DNA from: Flammulina velutipes
Taxonomy: Eukaryota > Basidiomycota > Agaricomycetes > Agaricales > Physalacriaceae
NCBI GenBank assembly: GCA_011800155.1
Contig: CM022376.1
Span: forward strand, 1,860,001 to 1,924,000
Direction: 5' to 3'
Length of the DNA: 64,000 nt
Shown: piece after piece, positions 33,797 through 45,750 of the stretch
Layout of the letters: each line of letters starts with the position of its first letter
Numbering within the stretch: the stretch's first letter is position 1
Position numbers and translations under genes: made by a program
The notes under the pieces: model-generated
Databases searched by the model: none
Told to the model about the DNA's origin: nothing
What the model saw: the letters and a program-made list of their open reading frames with translations, nothing else

Positions 33797-36700
33797 ATGA
33801 GTCGTTCTCGCGTCAAGAATTGTCTCTGTACGCTCTATCCTCCCCATCAGGCGACATCTATCCAGCAGTCGGAACATTTACGCATTCAGGCTTTGGTGAG
33901 TTTCCCAATATGGAGGTCATAATCATCCCTCACTCCTCTGCAGCGTCAGTTAACAACTGGACATGTTTCCCCAGTGGTTGAAGGTGTTGCACCAGTTAGT
34001 CTGGCTCAAGAAGGGACTTCCAGAGCCGGCGCTGAACATATTGAGAGCGCCAATCTAGCAGATAGATTCGCGTCTTCGCGCATGACAGAGGATTCTCGAT
34101 CAGACGACGAAATATTTAACCAACTGGCGGACATGGTAGCGGCTACGACAATCAGCGATGGTCCCCCCGCACATGAAGCCCCAAACAGACTCTGGACTTC
34201 GAGGAATGCCTATCAAACCAACATTTCTTCCACCATCCCTTCCAGCGTAGCAGGAGTTTCGCTCAGTGATCTAGAACATGGCGTGCGTTCAGTGTTTCAG
34301 TCTGGCCTATTTGGACAGGCGACGCCGGCAACCTTTCGTGGTGGCTCTCGAAGCGTCAATCGCGCGGCTGGTCGAATCCATCTCACGAAGTCCCAACGTG
34401 CCCATACCGTCATACAGAACGTTTCAGACAAGGCAGAGGCACTGGCCAAAGAACTCAGGTCATTACATCCAGTCAACCCCAACGACAAACACGCCCTAGA
34501 ACAACGATACAATTTCCTGGACGCTACCAGTGATACCGCCCGTAGTCTAAGTCAGAGTCTCTCCGCTGTCCGGCGACGAAAAAAGGACGACTACGTTGCG
34601 GAACTTGCCACAGCCAGGGGTAACTTGCAAGAGCTGGACGGTATCATCAGCCTGCTTGGTACGACCTTGCCTTCTCGGACAACGGCAGAACCTCCTGTGA
34701 TCGAAACAAGTATGTGATGTCGGCGCTAGCTCTCGATTTCTCAAACTAATGTGTTGCAGGCCGTTTTTTTCAAGATCCTCTCCAGGGGAAGACTGCCGTC
34801 GCCCAGCTCATCATATTCCTGGGTTTGGCGTGTAATCTCGTCCTCGGTCTCTCGTACGCAGCTTGCGACTTCATCATCAGTATTGCTGGCCTCATCGCTG
34901 GAGCTTCTCTCGAGGTCGGTCGGTCGGGTCAACCGAAAACCCCCTTCCATGAGCATGTCCTAGAACAGCTCCCCTCCACCTTATACTCCTCCCTCAACGC
35001 TCTCAACCTGGACGGAAAACTCACTATATATGCAGTATGTCCATCATGTAGCTACTGCCATCGCCCCGAGTTCTCTAGTGGTGTTTCGGTCACTGCCAAG
35101 TATCCCAAAACGTGTGGGCGTATGATCATTGACAAGGAAAACCCCCAAGCTCGTCGGCGTCCGTGCGGTCACGAACTGACCTCGCTACGGCATGGAACTT
35201 TGCGCCCCAAAAAGGCATATCCCGTCGCCTCACTAGAGGATCATCTTGCCCGTGTTCTCGCCGATGAAGAGCTCGAGCGGCTTTGTGACAAGGCCTGCGA
35301 CGATGCTTTCGCCAGCGTAAATCATGCTGCTGGACACACTTCTGCATGTCAACCTAACCTGCAGAATGCATTCGACGGAGACTTCCTACGGACATTCCAG
35401 GCCCCCCCTTCTTCACCGTCCACACGCAAACTCTTTATCGATAGAGGAGACCGTGCTCGACTGGCTCTCGCGATGCAAGTCGACTTTTTCAACCCCAACG
35501 GCCTTACCCTTCGAGGAGCAAGCGACTCTCTTGGCATCGTCTCCATTGCCATCCTCAACCTTCCCGCCGACATGCGCTATAAGCCGGAAAACATATTCAT
35601 GGCCTCTATCATCCCAGGACCGAAGGAACCTGACTACGACGAGTTGCCATGCTACTTGGAACCCATAATCGATGTGTGTGTGGTCGGTTGGAATACTGGG
35701 ATTCGACTTTCACGGACGGCGTCTTCCCCCACAGGCCGTATCATGGATTTCGCTGTTGTCATCTCTGTCAACGACCTCCCAGCCGCCCGAAAGGTCGGAG
35801 GCGCTGCGGGCCCTCTTTCGTCGTGGTGCACTGTTTGCGATCAATTTGCCCAGAGTTACAACGTTACCTTTCCATGGAACTTGCGGGACGTGAATACTCT
35901 CCGGAAAGCAGCTGAGGACTACTTAGGAGCCGACACTGCTGCCAGCCAACAAGCAATCTTCGATGCTCACGGTATACGCTGGTCGGAGTTTTGGAGGTTA
36001 CCCTATTGGAATCCCACCCGCATGCTTGTTATCGACAGCATGCACTGTGTTTTGGAAGGATTGGTCCATTACCATTGCCGTCACGTTCTTGAGATCGACA
36101 GAAAGGCTGCTGAGAAGAAGTTCAAACCATCCGCCGCTTTCGTCCATCCCTGGAAAGCGTACGTGCATGCGAATGTTCCCCCAAACGCCCAAATCAATCT
36201 AGCGAAGGACAACCTCACAAAGTGCTTAAAAGCCATCGAAACTATCCAAGACCTCCTGCAACACCCCTTTGAATCCGGCGAACATTCCTTATCCCGCGAC
36301 GTACTTAAAGGTCGTCTCCTCAAGCAGCCCAAAGCTGCTCTTCGATTCGTGGCCTGGTCACTTGGAATTCACGAGTTGACGCGAACACTTGTCTTCACTT
36401 TGGCGAGCGATGAAACTGAACGTAGGATTCTTAACACGCCTCTCAAGAATAAGGAACAATACACGGAAGCCTTGATGAGATGGGTAAGTACCTAGACTCG
36501 TTGTAGCGGGCACTACTGATTGTCATGTTTAGCGCGATAAACAACCTCACCCTTCTTTGACTCCATCTCGAAACGTAACATCGGATGTTATCGACCACAT
36601 CCAGGCCGTAATCAGGGATTGTACTGTCCCCACATGGATCAACACCGTACCCAAGCGCTTCGGCGAAGCAGTCGAAGGGACCATCAAGGCAGACGAATGG

Positions 36701-37680
36701 CGTACTCTGTCGACCGTCTACCTTCCTATCGCATTCATCACCCTTTTCGGGTCTCAAAACTCTTCGCCTCGTGAACGTGAGGTCCTATCACATACCATGG
36801 CGCTGTTCCAAGCTGTCAACATCCTATGTCGTTACAGCGTGAGCGTGGAGCGAATGGAAGCATACCACCACTTGTTAAAGACGTGGGTTGATGGATTACA
36901 CCGGGTTCATCCGCATACCCAAACACAAAAGCGCAGACCAAATGTGCATGCGGCTTTCCACATCTATGATTTTTTAAAGCTTTTTGGTCCAGTGACTTCC
37001 TGGTGGACATTCCCCTTCGAGCGTCTTATCGGGACAGTTCAGAAGATCAACACAAATACTCTTATCGGAGGTGAGTTTCTTATGACCTTCGTATACAGTA
37101 AGTAGTCTAATTCACTTTTATAGGCGAAGCCGAAACCACCATCGTCAGGTCGTTCACTCGAGGATCGAACCTACGCAAGCTCTTGAGGCATCAGAATTGC
37201 CCACCAATAATCCGGGAGTTTAAGCGACTCTTGGACAAGGCCCTGTCGCGTCAGTATTCGGAGGATGACAATAACGACTTCGCACCAGGCACGCAATCGG
37301 GAGAGACAGCTCGCTACGCCTACGACGGCTATCTTTACACTCGCCAAAGTACGCATCTTGGCAACAGCCTTGTGCGTTACTCGATTCCCGGATCATTGAC
37401 AAGAACCTACACGGGGAGCATACAGAGGATCGCAGCTTCGTCGGATGGCTCAAAAGTCCAGTTCCATATCTCACGATATCGTCCTCTTCCTGCTGGCGAG
37501 TATGACTCATTTTCTGTCTTTCCGTGGTTTCCGGCCACCAGCTATTCTTTGGAGACGGTTTCCGATCTCGACGTTATATCCCCGCTCAACATAGTCTGTC
37601 ATATTGCACAGCTCGAGTATGATGGACGTATGGTTACTGTAGACCTTGGTCGAGTGAGAATCCATTGTTTCTCACCTTGA
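33797..37680 (+). CDS. CACTA-type transposase (tnp2-like), about 1,230 residues
   Basis: ATG at 33797 (MSRSRVKNCLCTLYP) begins the first of five exons; introns near 33896, 34709, 36485 and 37069 keep the frame. After a disordered N-terminus comes one hydrophobic stretch (TAVAQLIIFLGLACNLVLGL). A zinc-ribbon-like CPSCSYCHR and the tnp2 core follow: DFFNPNGLTLRGASDSLGIV, ILNLPADMRYKPENIF, CTVCDQ and MLVIDSMHCVLEGL, where the Asp and His of the conserved DxxH pattern are visible. Downstream are YSVSVERMEAYHHLL, WWTFPFERLIGTVQKINTN and ETTIVRSFTRGSNLRKLL, typical of basidiomycete tnp2-like proteins. The TGA is at 37678-37680. It should recognise the CACACCGTGG ends and move the element. No stop or frameshift was seen. 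Confidence 0.88.
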
Positions 37681-38165
37681 TATGCTTTCTCATTTTTTTC
37701 CCTTTCAACAGCAGTGATCACATGGACTTGAGGTTGGCGCTCATCAGCAGCTCGTCGCCTTTACGGCGGACGCTGGCCGTGAGACTGATATCTAGACGCG
37801 AGAAAATACATATTTATGAGTTTCGGCGATATGGAACTAGGAACATGAAATATGTGGACTCATTTCTATCTCCTAGCTAATCAATGTTCACCGTTTGTTA
37901 TCTGTGTCCTGTATATACGTATCCTTTCTATTGAAGGCGTATATTGCTTTTCTCAGATGCTATCTCATCAGATTTGCGTATACATTTACAAAGGCATATG
38001 TCATTCAGGTTGTTTATTTATTTACTTAGCACATCGCTACCGGAATATGTACATAAAGAATTATTGTAAAATATAATCGTAAATGTAGATATCTTTCGTC
38101 TTATCAGCTAAGAGAGTTTTGTCAAAGAGTTTACACCAAGGGTAAATTACCTTGTCCACGGTGTG
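37681..38165. repeat. right end of the CACTA-type element with inverted repeat (38143-38165)
   Basis: AT-rich non-coding end. The last 23 bases are the inverted partner of the left end, and the duplicated CCA follows at 38166-38168. No clear subterminal repeat was recognised by eye. Confidence 0.7.
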
Positions 38166-39531
38166 CCATGGTCTGGAAGACCGAAAACCAAACTTTGTTC
38201 ACGAGGCGTGGCTGTGCTTCAAAAACACCGTCGTACTGGCTCGTCGTAGATATCCAGGGTGCGAATAACGTGAATGACACAATCTGCGTAAGAACGAAGT
38301 ACTACCGAAGCGGAGTCAGTTAAGCTCTAATCTGGGCATGGGACAACATACCATGGGCACAAGATAACTCAACACCCTCAACGCACGATACTCCGCTCCG
38401 CCAATAATCTCCAATTGATCATCCGTCAACGTGTCGGTGTAGAAGTACGAGTTGCGTCCCACGTCCAAATTAAACCCCGTAAGCCATCCCGTCGCGCTCG
38501 CCTTGAGCGTCTCGTTATACGGCAGAGTCATTTTCCGTTCGAGCTTCCTGTACGTCGTCGGTGCGGCCCGCTTGAAGAGCTTCTTGAAAGCGTGGAACGG
38601 ACCAGGAATCCCGTTCTCTGGGACCTTGCCGTCAACGCCCTTCGAACTAACGAGAGTTGCCGAGCGCGTGGGTAGACGCCGCATAGTATTACGCCGCAGG
38701 CGGAAGCTTTGTGGTTCATTCGAGAAATCGAAGGAGACTCCGAGTTGTTGGGAGGTTCGGGATTGGACTGGGGATAGGGCTATGGTGCCAGCGCGCGGGG
38801 AGGAGGTGAATGTGGTTATGTCGGACAGAATGTTTTCCTCGTGGTGATCGTGCCCCATATATGTATCCGCAGGGTCGAATGTGGGCGCTGGAGTGGGGCG
38901 TATGACACCGACGTGAGGCGTGTTGGGGTTCGAGGAGAGTTTGCCAGAGGGGGAGAAGATATTACGAGCCCGGACGCCAGTTATGGGCGAAGAGATAGAA
39001 GCTATGAATGCTGCCCGGGTGGGGAAGAGTTTCTTGCGCAGTGGGAGGTTCTCAACGTGCGTGCGGAAGTAATGTCTAGATGCATCATGTTAGCTGTGAA
39101 ACAGACTCGCGACGCGGCGTACGCACTTTCGCACAAGGACCATGATCCATGAGACGGTGGTGATGTTCCCCTACGAGTTCGCTCAGCCTTGAATGGATTG
39201 GATGGGGGAAGGATGAGCTCACCATCGTCATGAGGAGGTACAAGATAACCTGTTGCCATACAGTCAATGTCGATAGATTCACGGTGGTCAGCCCAGTAAC
39301 GGTCATCGCAGAATAGCACAAGAACAGCGCGTCCAGGTACGGAACAGGAAACCGCCCATTACTTGCATAGAATATCCCCGAGACGATGAGAGGTATGAAA
39401 GAAAAAGCAGCCAGATGGATATTGAAGAACGTAAACTCTAGGCGTCCCCAGAGGCCTATCACTCTGTCCTTGAGAGTCAAAGCTTCCCCGTTTGGAGGCG
39501 CAGGATTGGGATTTCCTTGTTTCTCCAGCAT
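38166..39531 (-). pseudogene. TRK1: Trk-type potassium transporter, 5' (N-terminal) part, cut by the CACTA-type element
   Basis: ATG at 39531 begins MLEKQGNPNPAPPNG. The first membrane helices and pore follow: FNIHLAAFSFIPLIVSGIF, DALFLCYSAMTVTGLTTVNL and WQQVILYLLM, typical of fungal Trk1/Trk2. After introns come NITTVSWIMVLVRKG and HYFRTHVENLPLRKK, then a long hydrophilic cytosolic loop (near residues 140-330) and GAEYRALRVLSYLVPM. The last exon before the break is FVLTQIVSFTLFAPW and VWFSVFQTM. The frame is then cut in the codon after ATG at 38166. In the assembly it would read into the element and stop. The rest of the protein is at 18281-20161. Confidence 0.85.
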
Positions 39532-40330
39532 TTCACAAGTCCTTCATGGTCGTTGGGTTGGTGGTTTGAGATAGAGTCGCGCTCGCGTCACCAATAATTT
39601 GCTTCCGAACGTAATTCAAGGGAGATCAATATTTTGTGATCGATCTGAGATTACGCCACTTTTATTAGCACGGACCGTGGCGGTTATCTTGGGTACATCC
39701 TACTGTTCGTTGGCTTCATACATACGCCGGCTTAAGCTTCATTCGACTAAAATTGGAACCCACTATATTTAGCTTAGCCGTTGGTGGCGTACCCAGAGTG
39801 TTCAAGTCCAAAAATTGGACATGTATCCACTAGAAGTTACCCGTGAGACCGAGGAGCAGGTGGTTAACGTTGTAAAAGGTTCTGAACTCATTTGTAGCCA
39901 ATCCAGAAACGCGGTCTGAACCGTGGCGACAGCCTGAGTAAGTAATCGACCTATCAAGCGAGCCCGGCCCCGTGCGCATGAGTATCTATGCCAGCGCCAC
40001 ACAAGTAATCTGTGAATTGCCACGCTACGGAGGGAGGCCGAGCGACAAAGGGAGCTAATGAGGAGGGAAGAGAGAGAGCGATGGGGACCGAGAGATTGAG
40101 TCAGTGCTGCTATTGATAGTGTAACATAGCTATCTTCCAACTACTAACTTAGCTGAACTTTCTGCGGGCCCCAGTCTAGCGTCTCATCAATAAAACTTGC
40201 TCCACTTCGCATTTACTTAGGACACCCAACCATTGGTACAACAGAAATATATGCAATTGATGTAAAAATACAGTGTGTAAATGATATGCGTATGGTCTAC
40301 AATAATGTATCGAATGAATTAAGATGCAAC
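39532..40330. other. intergenic region, probable Trk promoter
   Basis: Between the Trk start and the end of the next minus-strand gene. A 112-codon open frame on the minus strand (39802-40140) lacks an ATG start and any recognisable feature. No repeat was seen. Confidence 0.4.
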
Positions 40331-42078
40331 TTATGAGTCAACATCCATCGGATCGTCGCTCACCGCCTCCGCGCGCGCAAACAAGGCCTCCTGCGCCGCC
40401 TTGTCCTTGGTAAAGTTGCCCAACGTATATAGAGCCTCCGCCAACATCTTCTGTCGCTCCTCCTCCTCCTCAATCTGATCACTCCCCGCCTTTCCCTTCT
40501 CCAAGAAGGCAACAGCTTTTTCCAAAAAGGCCCTCGCCTCGGCCGCATTCGCAGTATCCAGAACAGTGTCATCGCCCTGCGATAGTCTGTCCTCCAACTC
40601 GTCCGCATGCACCGATCCAGCAATCAGCCAGCACTTGCCCCGTGTACGACTTATAATCCCTCTCCACGCATCCATGTCAGCCTCCATCTTCATCTGATTC
40701 AACACCGAGTCGGCCCAGGAGGCCCAGAACTGTCGCTCAGAGGCGTGCGGTAGCTTTTCAGCTAGAAGCATGACCTCCGACGCTATGGTGAACAGTTCCT
40801 TTGGTCTACTGAACGGTTCTGCGGTGGCTTTGGCGGGGATAAGGTGAGGGGCTGGGGATGGGCCAACAGTGGTGGCGCCAGTAGTATGACAAGACGGCTG
40901 CGGTGCGGGAGATTCGATGAATATGCGGGAGACGTGGAGGGCGTGCTGTGGATGTGGCATGTGGAAGATTCCGCGGGAGAATTGGTCCATCGCGAGGTTC
41001 ATGAGGTCGTTCGGACTCGCAGTGGAAAGGGTCATGCGCCTAGTTAACGGAGGCCGTCGTAGTGCAATGGCTGCAAATGGAGAATCCGCCGGCCAAGAAG
41101 GATCGTCCGCGGCAAAGGTGGCGACACAGTTTGGATCGCCCAGGGCCTGAGAAATGGTGGCGTCGGCGATGGCAACGAGCGTGCGTCCCCAGACGATGGC
41201 CATTCGCCAGTCCTCTGGCGAGTCGCAGCCTGTGCCGTACACACGACTCGGCAGATTTTCACCGGTCTCGAACACGTCGAGAGCAGCGAGCCAATACGGA
41301 ATCGGTGAATTCGGTTCTCCGGACATGGCCAGACTGCCGTCCTGGTCTATGAGGTTGCCAAACAGGAAGAGCGCAAAGCCCAAGATGGCGTGAAAGGCGG
41401 TGGGCAGCTCGACGCATCGACTGTAACAACTCGGTCGGTACGCGATACTGAGCAGAGCAAGGAAACGCACCACTGGTGTTTTTCCGCCGTCTTTGCAGAT
41501 GGATCGGATGCTGGTCTGGGCCCCGCGAAAAGGACGGATGGATCTTGGTAGAATTTGAGAAATGTATGGCATTCGTGCACGACGCCACGCAGCAGCGGGA
41601 GCGCCTCTGCTGGCGAGCCCGTCTCGTACTGCTCAGCGGCTTTCGCAAACAGATCCTTCAAATCCATCCAATCCTCCAAATCACACGACGTCTTCATCTC
41701 CGTCTGGGTGCCAACGAACGCTACCGATGTCGAATCCATGATACGCTGCCGTCGAATCCAGTTTTGCTCTCTGCCTGGAAGATGTGTGTGGAATATGCCG
41801 CACGTCTGCCGCCGCGCAAAATCCCAGCGATAAACGTCGTCGTCGCTCAGTTCACTGCCAAAGTCGGATACAGCGCGCGATGCAACGGAGGACAGCGAAG
41901 AGACACTTTCGAATTCGTCGTCGTGGTCGCTGTCTGAAGTGTCCGAGGACGCTTTCCTTTCAGGGGCGATACAACGTGGCGCCGAAAGGGTGGCGCGCGC
42001 CCTCCATAACCCTTTTGGGCGAAGTGGTCTGCTCGCTCTTTTCGCTGGCGGCGACAGCGACGACGAGGGTATGGGCAT
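40331..42078 (-). CDS. ETT1: Ett1-like protein (enhancer of translation termination)
   Basis: ATG at 42078 (MPIPSSSLSPPAKRASRP) starts exon 1; one intron (about 41470-41417, gtgcgt donor) joins exon 2 in phase, and the stop is at 40331. After a disordered, acidic N-terminus the protein shows LKDLFAKAAEQYETGSPAEA and LLRGVVHECHTFLKFYQDPS. Across the intron follows PTAFHAILGFALFLFGNLI. This arrangement matches my recollection of fungal Ett1, a TPR-like protein that in budding yeast supports efficient translation termination in the nucleus and cytoplasm. Further helices (WRMAIVWGRTLVAIADATI, AEARAFLEKAVAFLEKGK) fit a helical-repeat protein; the acidic end is DDPMDVDS. The assignment is from pattern memory and is moderately sure. 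Confidence 0.6.
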
Positions 42079-43418
42079 CGTGCAAGCGTGAGGGGAATCA
42101 AGACCATACGCTGGAACGACCAGGGCTTTTATTCCAGGCGCTCAGGATGGCCTGAAATCCAGACTGTCAAGTCTAGATCTCATTGGATCACTTTGATTTT
42201 GCGCCTGTTGCATCACCCCCACATCCGTCCAGACCATTTCTTGCCGCCTTGCTGTTTTGCCAGGTATTCCAGACAGCTCTGGCTATTTTTCCTGCTTTTT
42301 TTCGGTGGGAGGGAACGGCAGGAGATGACTTTTTCTCCCGATTGAATCTTAGCCAATCATGGCTGCTAACGCAATGGCAGCGGTACTGCCCAATCCTGGC
42401 TCGACTCACGCTCGGATCTCAACCTTCAATAAGCTCCATTGGCTAACATGCATGTAAGGAAGGCAATTAGACCTGGGGCTTCACGTACGCCCACTAGCCA
42501 ATCGCTGCACTGCGCTCTCATTGGCTAGCTCGCTCTTCGTCCAATCATCTCTCTCACCCGTGATCTGTTTCGTTACTACAGTTGACTGCAGTCCAGATTG
42601 TGGACTACGGTTTACCTCCTGCGTCTGGAGTAATCTGAAGCCGGATCCTTCCACCTGACATTAATCTTCATGCCGATGCGGTGCGTACGTCTCTGGTAAG
42701 CTGTATTGCAGCAAAATCATACAAATATGTCAGGCAGGTAACCATAAAGTATACATATCTAAGATACGTAGTATTTGCACGATTCAAATCTCAGACAGAC
42801 GTTGACAATTGGCATGGTTCTCTTCCCGAGCCACCTGCTTCTGTATTGCCGCCTTCCGTGACCTGCGCAATGATGCATCCCGCTGGGTCTCTCAATTTTT
42901 TGGAATATGCATAGCTTCCAGATAAGGACTGCGCCACAGGCCCAGAGCCTCATACGCCACACTGCCCGTTTTCGATCGTTCCGGGATCAATAGCGTCCAT
43001 AACCGACAGCATCTTATGTTCAATACTGCTGTAGCTTTAGCTAACGGAATGCTTGACGCTGTTTCGAATGCTCTTCGAATGCAATATCTTTCCCATTCTA
43101 ATCAACGTTACTACTGATCTGCGGAGTTAGAGAATCTCCGTTATTTCTTGACTTCTTTCTCTGACATTGACGTACTTTGAATGCGACTATGTGATAACGA
43201 ACCTTGATTGTAGAATTGCTTTCGACTTGCTTTCGACAATACATACATTGAAGTGTGGCGCTCTGTATTGGTCAATGTTTGGCTCAAAGCTGAAGTTTCA
43301 ATCGAGTATCGCAGCTTGTCTTCTTACCATCATGTTGGCACTCTGAATCGCTCTGTGTCGATTAGACGTCTGAATCTTCATTTCTCGCGTCATTCAGTAC
43401 TCAAGAACTCACGACACA
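42079..43418. other. long intergenic region between ETT1-like and PIG-P genes
   Basis: About 1.3 kb between divergent genes. It has a cluster of CCAAT boxes (see 42353-42545). Short open frames at 42681-42962 have no recognisable features, and no RNA gene was found. Confidence 0.45.
42353..42545. promoter_or_regulatory. cluster of six CCAAT boxes
   Basis: CCAAT occurs at 42353, 42390, 42498 and 42541, and its complement ATTGG at 42438 and 42520. Four of the six carry the extended form gCCAATC or its complement. CCAAT is the site of the HAP/NF-Y complex in fungi. They lie 275-470 bp upstream of the ETT1-like start. Confidence 0.55.
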
Positions 43419-43998
43419 ATGAAAGAAAGTGTAACTTCGCCAACATCTCCACTTGCACCATTCCCTCCTCTGCCACCACCGGAATTCCGTAGTCGGGCAC
43501 CCGAGTTCTATGGATTCGTTGCGTGGACTTCAACATACCTTGGATTCGTGGTTTTCCTTCTCTGGGCTCTCCTACCGGACAAGCTCATCGTGTCGATGGG
43601 AATTACATGGTATCCCAATAGGTAAGTGTTCACCATGACAGAATGCTTTCTGCTTTTCTGACGATGAAAAAGAGAATGGGCACTGCTGCTTCCGGCGTAC
43701 AGCGTCGTCGTTTTCCTCCTGGCGTATTTTGTATATTCTGCCCTGGCAATATATGGGGCGCCTGCTTTCAATGAAATGCGTGCTATCACAGGTATATTTC
43801 TTCTGGTCAAGCGATAGATTGAGCTAAATTTTAGCAGATAGTCGGGCCCATTTTCCCTTCACTGACGACTCTCAACAACGATCCCCATACGCGCGATTTG
43901 CAAAACCCGACTCCATTCCAGAGCTTTATGACCTTCCTATAGGACTTGTCAACCGGGTTATCTATCGCAAAACATGCACCGCTACTGCAGCGAGATGA
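43419..43998 (+). CDS. GPI19: PIG-P / Gpi19 subunit of GPI-GlcNAc transferase
   Basis: ATG at 43419 (cacaATGAAAGAAAGT) begins a three-exon gene with in-phase introns at about 43622-43671 and 43792-43837 and a TGA at 43996-43998. The PIG-P domain is clear: EFYGFVAWTSTYLGFVVFLL, WALLPDKLIVSMGITWYPNR, EWALLLPAYSVVVFLLAYFV. It has two membrane helices with the conserved GITWYPNREWAL loop between them. PIG-P is a small endoplasmic reticulum membrane subunit of the complex that moves GlcNAc to phosphatidylinositol, the first step of GPI-anchor synthesis. A proline-rich stretch precedes and a hydrophilic tail (LYDLPIGLVNRVIY) follows, as in other fungal forms. Length, about 160 residues, is as expected. 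Confidence 0.85.
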
Positions 43999-44270
43999 AT
44001 CCGCATCGTCGTCTCAAAACTAATTTTACGGCCGAGACGGAGGTGGGTTGGGTGGTGCTCCCACTGCCCGCAAGCTAGTCGAGTTCACAATCGGCTCTTG
44101 TGCGTTCCTCAGAATTAATTGATTGGCATCTGCTAATTCTTTGACTGCAGTGTGACACGTCGCCGCTGTTCATTGATATCTAGATATACGGTAATAGATA
44201 CTCGACTCCTCTACTGCCAGCGCACGAGCACCCCAATCATCGACTACAGTCGACCTCTAGCATTGGAAGC

Positions 44271-45631
44271 ATGCATTGTCCAGTCCTTCCACCTGAAATA
44301 GTCGACGCCATCATTGACCAAGTAAACGATATCGGGCCAGAGACGAAAGTCCCCAACGATGATTCGTACTTTGAGCGACGCACTGCCCTGGGAGCCTGCG
44401 GTCGGACGGCGCGCTCGTGGCTTCCTCGAAGCAGGTTTTACCTGTTCGGCGCCGTCCACCTTCCTCCGAATGATTTCGACCGATGCAAGGCATTCAGCGC
44501 ACTCCTTTCCGACCAACACTGCACCATCCTCCCACACGTCCGCACACTCATCGTTCGTGAAGCCTACAGCTTTACTGGAATGGGAGTCTTATGGTTCAAC
44601 GATGCCCTCCCCACCCTGTCCTTACTCCGAAACGTCCGGACTCTAGCCATCTTCGGTGCACGTTTTGACCGAATGCGACCCCAGGACTGGTCCAACGCCG
44701 GAGTCCCCTTCTTTGCCCATCTGAAGAGTGTTGTCGACTTGCGTTTGACAGCGTGCCAGTTCCGCTGTCCAGATCAATGTTTGGAAGCTTTGGCGGTGTG
44801 CGAGTCGTTGGAGAATTTGGTCGTGCGTCGGACGTCGTTGGACATGGACGTGCTGTTGACTGTGGATCTACGGCGGGAACCTCGTCCTCCTCCGCCACGA
44901 AGGCTGTTGAGCTTGAGCCTTGATAGTCATAGGATGGGCAATTATGATTCTCTTCTCAGGTGGATTGGACAAACGCCGCCTCTCATTCGGAGATTGGTTT
45001 TCGAACGTGTTACGGAGGCGGAGGCTTCGTCGATTGCGCAGTTCCTGCAGCAGCTCGGGCCAAGCTTGGAGTCGCTGGAACTGACGGTTGTCGATGCATC
45101 GGACGAGACGGATACACAAGGTGACTAAATGCATAAAATCTTCTCTCCACTCTGATCGTTTGTGACAGAGACGTTCTGTCGCTTCGTGGACCTCAAACAC
45201 AACGCGTCGCTTCAGTCCATCACCTTCGACCAGCTCATAATCTGCGAGCCGTACCCCGGCCGACATTCAATCGCGAGATACGTACCCAGAATAATGGCCA
45301 CGATAACGTCGCCCATGAAGGAGTTAATCCTGCGCGTGCAGATCAACACTGTTGACGATTTGGACATGATTGATTGGGATGCGATTATCATGGTGATACG
45401 AACGAACGGTAACTGGGGAGGACTGGAGAGGGTGATTGTTGCTGGACCAAGGAAGGAGATTTTGGGCGAGTCGGAGGAGTGGATGAAGACACGGCTTGCG
45501 GCGCTCGAGCACGTCAACGTGATGTGTACTTTGTTGCCGAAGGTGGCGGTGAGTTTTTGTGTCGAACGTTGTTTCTTGGTACTTATGGGATGTAGGTTAT
45601 GGGCGCGGACATGGATCCTATTCGGTTTTAA
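44271..45631 (+). CDS. F-box-like protein with leucine-rich repeat-like C-terminus
   Basis: ATG at 44271 begins MHCPVLPPEIVDAIIDQV, the usual F-box-like start of many mushroom proteins (LPPEI-DxIIDxL). LGACGRTARSWLPRSRFYLF follows. The rest has irregular leucine-rich segments: LRNVRTLAIFGARF, LKSVVDLRLTACQF, CESLENLVVRRTSL, LLSLSLDSHRMG and LGPSLESLELTVVD. Introns near 45119-45168 and 45549-45595 join in frame, and the short last exon (VMGADMDPIRF) ends in TAA at 45631. F-box proteins couple substrates to SCF ubiquitin ligases; this class is highly expanded and individually uncharacterised. No break was seen. Confidence 0.7.
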
Positions 45632-45750
45632 GTGCGAGATACCTGAACCAGTTGTGGTCACAGAGGTGTTATCATTGTGAGCATATCTCACTCTCCCAAT
45701 CCTCTCTACGCGAATAATCAGTTCTGGGTGAGGGTTGATCTCTCTCTGAC

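Larger units (their letters stand above)
20162..38165. mobile_element. giant CACTA/EnSpm-type DNA transposon, 18,004 bp, seven genes
   Basis: The two ends are inverted: both begin CACACCGTGGACAAGGTA and agree at 22 of the first 23 bases. On both sides lies CCA (20159-20161 and 38166-38168), and removing the element with one CCA joins the Trk reading frame exactly. A 3-bp target duplication with ends starting CAC, together with a tnp2-like transposase at the right end, places it in the CACTA/EnSpm superfamily; fungal relatives are known as Plavaka. Gene order is a(-), b(+), c(+), d(-), e(+), f(-), transposase(+). From 24 kb rightwards, divergent promoters carry hairpin triplets and convergent ends carry fold-backs. 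Carrying six non-transposase genes is unusual for this superfamily. Confidence 0.85.

Noticed and set aside
39802..40140. 112-codon open frame on the minus strand
   Set aside because: Low-complexity Ser/Arg/Leu composition, no ATG start and no splice partners; likely chance.
41062..41352. Plus-strand open frames across the ETT1-like gene
   Set aside because: They are antisense to a well-supported coding exon and have no conserved motif.
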